Origin: an uncultured Oscillibacter sp.
GTDB lineage: Bacteria > Bacillota > Clostridia > Oscillospirales > Oscillospiraceae
DNA length: 16,625 bases
Direction of reading: 5' to 3'
NCBI RefSeq assembly: GCF_910587525.1
Contig: NZ_CAJULS010000042.1
Coordinates: 1 to 16,625, forward strand
The position numbers and the translations under genes were made by a program. Below the pieces are notes generated by a model that worked only from the letters and a program-made list of their open reading frames with translations, did not search any database and had not been told where the DNA came from. Within the stretch, counting starts at the first letter, position 1; every line of letters begins with the position of its first letter. Positions 14,424 through 16,625 of this stretch are shown here, piece by piece.

Positions 14424-15611
14424 ATGGCAAGACACTACTTATTCACTTCCGAGTCCGTTACCGAGGGACATCCCGACAAGATCTGCGACCAGATCTCCGA
14501 CGCCGTGCTGGACGCCATCCTGGCCCAGGACCCCCAGGGCCGCGTGGCCTGCGAGACCACGGCCTGCACCGGTCTCATCCATGTCATGGGCGAGATTACC
14601 ACCAAGTGCTTTGTGGACATCGACAAGATCGCCCGGGAGGTGGTCCGGGACATCGGCTACGACCGGGGCAAGTACGGCTTTGACTGCGACACCTGCGCCG
14701 TCATCACCTCCGTGGACGAGCAGTCCCCGGACATCGCCATGGGCGTGGACAAGTCCCTGGAGAACAAGAACGGCGAGGATGCCGAGCTGGGCCACGGTGC
14801 CGGCGACCAGGGCATGATGTTCGGCTACGCATGTGACGAGACGCCGGAGCTGATGCCCCTGCCCCTGTCCCTGGCCCAGAAGCTCTGCAAGCAGATGACC
14901 CTGGTGCGCAAGACCGGGATTCTCCCCTACATGCGGCCCGACGGCAAGAGCCAGGTGACCGTGGAGTACGATGAGAACAACCGCCCGGTCCGGGTGGACA
15001 CCGTGGTCATCTCCACCCAGCACAACCCCGACGTCACCCTGGATCAGATCCGCCGGGATATGGTCGAGCAGGTGGTGAAGGTGGTCATCCCCGCCGACAT
15101 GCTGGACGAGAACACCAAATACTATGTCAATCCCACCGGCCGCTTTGTCAAGGGCGGCCCGGCGGCGGACGCCGGCCTCACGGGCCGGAAGATCATTGTG
15201 GATACCTACGGCGGCAGCGCCCCCCACGGCGGCGGCTGTTTCTCCGGCAAGGACCCCACCAAGGTGGACCGCTCCGCGGCCTATGCCGCCCGGTGGGTGG
15301 CCAAGAACATCGTGGCCGCCGGCCTTGCCCGCCGCTGCCAGGTGGAGCTGGCCTATGCCATCGGCGTGGCTCAGCCGGTGAGCATCCTGGTGGATACCTT
15401 CGGCACCGGCGCCGTGGACGACGGAAAGCTGGAGGAGGCTGTCCGCAAGGTGTTTGACCTGCGGCCCACCGCCATCATCCGTGACCTGGATCTGCGCAGG
15501 CCCATCTACCGCAAGCTGGCGGCCTACGGCCACATGGGCCGGGAGGACCTGGGCGTGACCTGGGAGAAGACCGGCCGGGCGGAGGCCCTGAAGGCCGCCG
15601 CGGCGGAGTGA
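14424..15611 (+). CDS. metK: S-adenosylmethionine synthase (methionine adenosyltransferase)
   Basis: Makes S-adenosylmethionine from methionine and ATP in the cytoplasm. The 395 residues match the usual MetK length. Signatures are [17 protein letters not shown] (11-27, ATP/phosphate binding), [18 protein letters not shown] (123-140, the GAGDQG motif) and [19 protein letters not shown] (269-287, the P-loop-like [16 protein letters not shown] motif, here with Cys at the variable position). The ATG at 14424 follows GGAG by nine bases; the longer reading from 14163 runs through the promoter and riboswitch and is not real. It is a single-gene transcript controlled by the SAM-I riboswitch. The gene has strong codon bias (mostly GC-ending codons), as expected for a highly expressed housekeeping gene. 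Confidence 0.99.
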   Translation: MARHYLFTSESVTEGHPDKICDQISDAVLDAILAQDPQGRVACETTACTGLIHVMGEITTKCFVDIDKIAREVVRDIGYDRGKYGFDCDTCAVITSVDEQSPDIAMGVDKSLENKNGEDAELGHGAGDQGMMFGYACDETPELMPLPLSLAQKLCKQMTLVRKTGILPYMRPDGKSQVTVEYDENNRPVRVDTVVISTQHNPDVTLDQIRRDMVEQVVKVVIPADMLDENTKYYVNPTGRFVKGGPAADAGLTGRKIIVDTYGGSAPHGGGCFSGKDPTKVDRSAAYAARWVAKNIVAAGLARRCQVELAYAIGVAQPVSILVDTFGTGAVDDGKLEEAVRKVFDLRPTAIIRDLDLRRPIYRKLAAYGHMGREDLGVTWEKTGRAEALKAAAAE

Positions 15612-15633
15612 TCCTGAGACAATGACACCACAG

Positions 15634-15667
15634 GGCGGCCCCCGGAACACCGGGGGCCGCCTTTTAT
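15634..15667 (+). terminator. metK terminator
   Basis: A perfect 12-bp stem GGCGGCCCCCGG (15634-15645) / CCGGGGGCCGCC (15650-15661) with an AACA loop, followed by TTTTAT on the plus strand. It lies 22 bases after the metK stop and just before the end of the convergent TetR gene. Confidence 0.92.
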
Positions 15668-15677
15668 ACCATAGGGG

Positions 15678-16286
15678 TCAAGTCCCATCTGCCTTCCGCC
15701 CCGGGGCCCGGTAGCTCTCCAGGAACATGGGCGTCACGCTGTCGGTGTAGGCCACCAGGGAGTACTCCCCGCCGCAGAGGCACCAGTCGTACAGGAGAGC
15801 CCGCTCCCACAGGGCGTAGGCCTTCACAATGTCGTTCACCGTCCGGTCCGTCCGCAGCTGCCCCGCCTGCTGGCCCTGGCTGATGATCTTCCGCAGCAGC
15901 TTGAAGTAGATGCGGTTCCTGTCCAGCAGGTGTTTTTCCCCCCGGGCCAGCAGCTGGGTGGACAGCAGCCGGGCCAGCAGGTCCATGGATACGCCGCCGT
16001 CGATCATGGCGAACAGCTCATGGTTCAGGTAGACCAGCTTCTCCATGGCGTCCAGGGACGGGTCCATGACCGCCGTCAGCTGTTCGTACTTCTCGTCGAA
16101 TACGTTGGCCAGCGTCCCCAGCAGGGCGTCCTTGCCGTCAAAGTAGTGGTAGAAGGAGCCCTTGGAGGTCTCTGATTCAAAGACGATGTCCTCCACGGTG
16201 GTCTCCTCATAGCCCTGCTCGTAGAACAGCTTCCAGGCCGCGGAGATGATCCGCCCCTTGGTATTCCGGGTATTTTTCCTCGGCAC
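15678..16286 (-). CDS. TetR/AcrR-family transcriptional regulator
   Basis: A 202-residue regulator of normal TetR length. The N-terminal DNA-binding domain is clear: KGRIISAAWKLFYEQGYEET (10-29), then TVEDIVFESETSKGSFYHYF (30-49), with the family's sKGsfYhYF turn. The rest (about 55-202) is an all-helical ligand/dimerisation domain with no clue to the effector. The start is the GTG at 16286, seven bases after GGGAGG; an earlier GTG at 16292 is too close to the ribosome site and the longer reading to 16322 crosses the promoter. It is convergent with metK and alone in the visible operon, so its target may be itself or a gene outside the window. Confidence 0.92.
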   Translation of the reverse strand: MPRKNTRNTKGRIISAAWKLFYEQGYEETTVEDIVFESETSKGSFYHYFDGKDALLGTLANVFDEKYEQLTAVMDPSLDAMEKLVYLNHELFAMIDGGVSMDLLARLLSTQLLARGEKHLLDRNRIYFKLLRKIISQGQQAGQLRTDRTVNDIVKAYALWERALLYDWCLCGGEYSLVAYTDSVTPMFLESYRAPGRKADGT

Positions 16287-16310
16287 AGGCACGCCTCCCC
16301 TCTTTTGACC

Positions 16311-16319
16311 AGCATACCA
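16311..16319 (-). promoter_or_regulatory. Extended -10 promoter of the TetR gene
   Basis: On the minus strand TGGTATGCT is an extended -10 (TGn plus TATGCT). The -35 position 17 bases upstream (TTGCGC) matches three of six bases. Transcription would start near 16304, giving a leader of about 18 bases with GGGGAGG before the GTG start. A TGCGCA palindrome core nearby (about 16333-16338) could be part of an operator but is short. Confidence 0.55.
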
Positions 16320-16353
16320 CATTCGGGGAAAATGCGCAAATCAAACATACTCT

Positions 16354-16379
16354 GCGGAGAGAGCGTCCCCTCCGCAGAT
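16354..16379 (+). terminator. Hairpin with T-run, plus direction
   Basis: The near-perfect inverted repeat CTGCGGAG / CTCCGCAG with a roughly 10-base loop is followed by ATTTTAT on the plus strand, so it looks like a rightward intrinsic terminator. No rightward gene precedes it, because the TetR gene to its left reads leftward. It may instead be part of the larger structured region that follows. Confidence 0.5.
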
Positions 16380-16384
16380 TTTAT

Positions 16385-16460
16385 GCAGGGGCGGGCTCTG
16401 TTCCGGCCTGTCCGCCGGAACCCGTCGTTTTCGGGAAAACGGACAGAGCCCCACTCCTGC
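16385..16460. repeat. Branched inverted repeat (three-way junction fold)
   Basis: Outer arms GCAGG (16385-16389) and CCTGC (16456-16460) enclose a 9-bp stem GGGCTCTGT (16393-16401) / ACAGAGCCC (16443-16451). Inside are two further hairpins: TCCGGC/GCCGGA (16402-16407 with 16414-16419) and CGTTTT/AAAACG (16426-16431 with 16436-16441, CGGG loop). The fold works on either strand. It could be a dispersed palindromic element, a structured RNA, or a terminator for the leftward gene ending at 16503. Confidence 0.55.
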
Positions 16461-16502
16461 AAAGCCGCAAAACCAAAATCCCGGATGATAAAACCGTCCC
16501 TT

Positions 16503-16625
16503 TTACCATTTGTGTTGACGGAGCCAGGCACTGGCAATTTCACGAGTCGCAGCTTGAAACAAAAGATTGGTTGCATAAGTGTTATCTACGATACGGTACT
16601 GTTTCGCCTGTGTCCTCTTGGCGGA
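16503..16625 (-). CDS. C-terminal end of an unidentified protein (partial)
   Basis: Forty codons are open from the right edge to a TAA at 16503-16505. They read as an ordinary protein end: KQYRIVDNTYATNLLFQ followed by AATREIASAWLRQHKW. Codons are less GC-biased than in neighbouring genes (GTA, AAT, ACT, CAA, TTG), which hints at acquired DNA. Too little is visible to name the family; it could be a mobile-element or accessory protein. Only an in-frame open stretch and its composition support it. Confidence 0.4.
   Translation of the reverse strand, partial: SAKRTQAKQYRIVDNTYATNLLFQAATREIASAWLRQHKW

Noticed and set aside
14439..15650. 403-codon minus-strand frame opposite metK
   Set aside because: Antisense shadow of a highly biased housekeeping gene; composition is typical of such shadows.
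1..16625. CRISPR array
   Set aside because: No regularly spaced direct repeats were seen anywhere in the window.

Overview
The window looks like a chromosome segment from a high-GC anaerobic Firmicute of the Oscillospiraceae type (Flavonifractor / Oscillibacter / Lawsonibacter-like). This rests on gene style: a metK controlled by a SAM-I riboswitch, a PadR-HAAS operon, Firmicute Shine-Dalgarno sites (AGGAGG) with frequent GTG/TTG starts, strong GC-rich terminators, and a PBSX-like phage head cluster. The genus is an inference, not a database result.

Layout. (1) 1-3121, minus strand: start of a phage packaging/head module in the order small terminase, large terminase, portal, putative head-maturation protease (cut by the window edge). 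(2) 3146-3599: non-coding, with a minus-strand terminator, several hairpins, a near-perfect sigma-A promoter and a palindromic operator candidate. (3) 3600-5337, plus strand: tightly coupled three-gene operon (PadR repressor, HAAS-domain membrane protein, membrane-anchored extracytoplasmic protein), closed by a strong hairpin shared with the convergent operon. (4) 5379-12728, minus strand: an unusual operon. Its first gene encodes a 1601-residue protein joining an HD phosphohydrolase domain, a long helical-repeat region, an NMN-adenylyltransferase-like domain, a GNAT-like domain and a phosphoribosyltransferase domain. It is followed by a divergent lactate/malate-dehydrogenase-like protein, a small frameshifted membrane ORF, and a two-part flavodoxin-like protein with an Isf-like cysteine motif. 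(5) 12729-13176: intergenic, more AT-rich by eye, no recognised gene. (6) 13177-14055, minus: rhomboid-fold membrane protein lacking an obvious GxSG catalytic motif and carrying a C-terminal Cys/His metal-binding domain. (7) 14196-15665, plus: promoter, SAM-I riboswitch, terminator, metK and its terminator. (8) 15678-16286, minus: TetR-family regulator. (9) 16287-16625: hairpin-rich intergenic DNA, including a branched inverted repeat, then the C-terminal end of an unidentified protein on the minus strand.

How the genes may work together: the operon in (4) is the most novel part. All its intact products carry nucleotide-, NAD- or flavin-related folds, which suggests a nicotinamide-nucleotide or other nucleotide/redox-cofactor system, but no substrate can be assigned from sequence alone. 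The phage module abuts host genes with no lysogeny or replication genes on this side and resembles the head end of PBSX-type domesticated elements. Its large terminase appears to have lost its ATG start through a change that is silent in the overlapping small-terminase gene.
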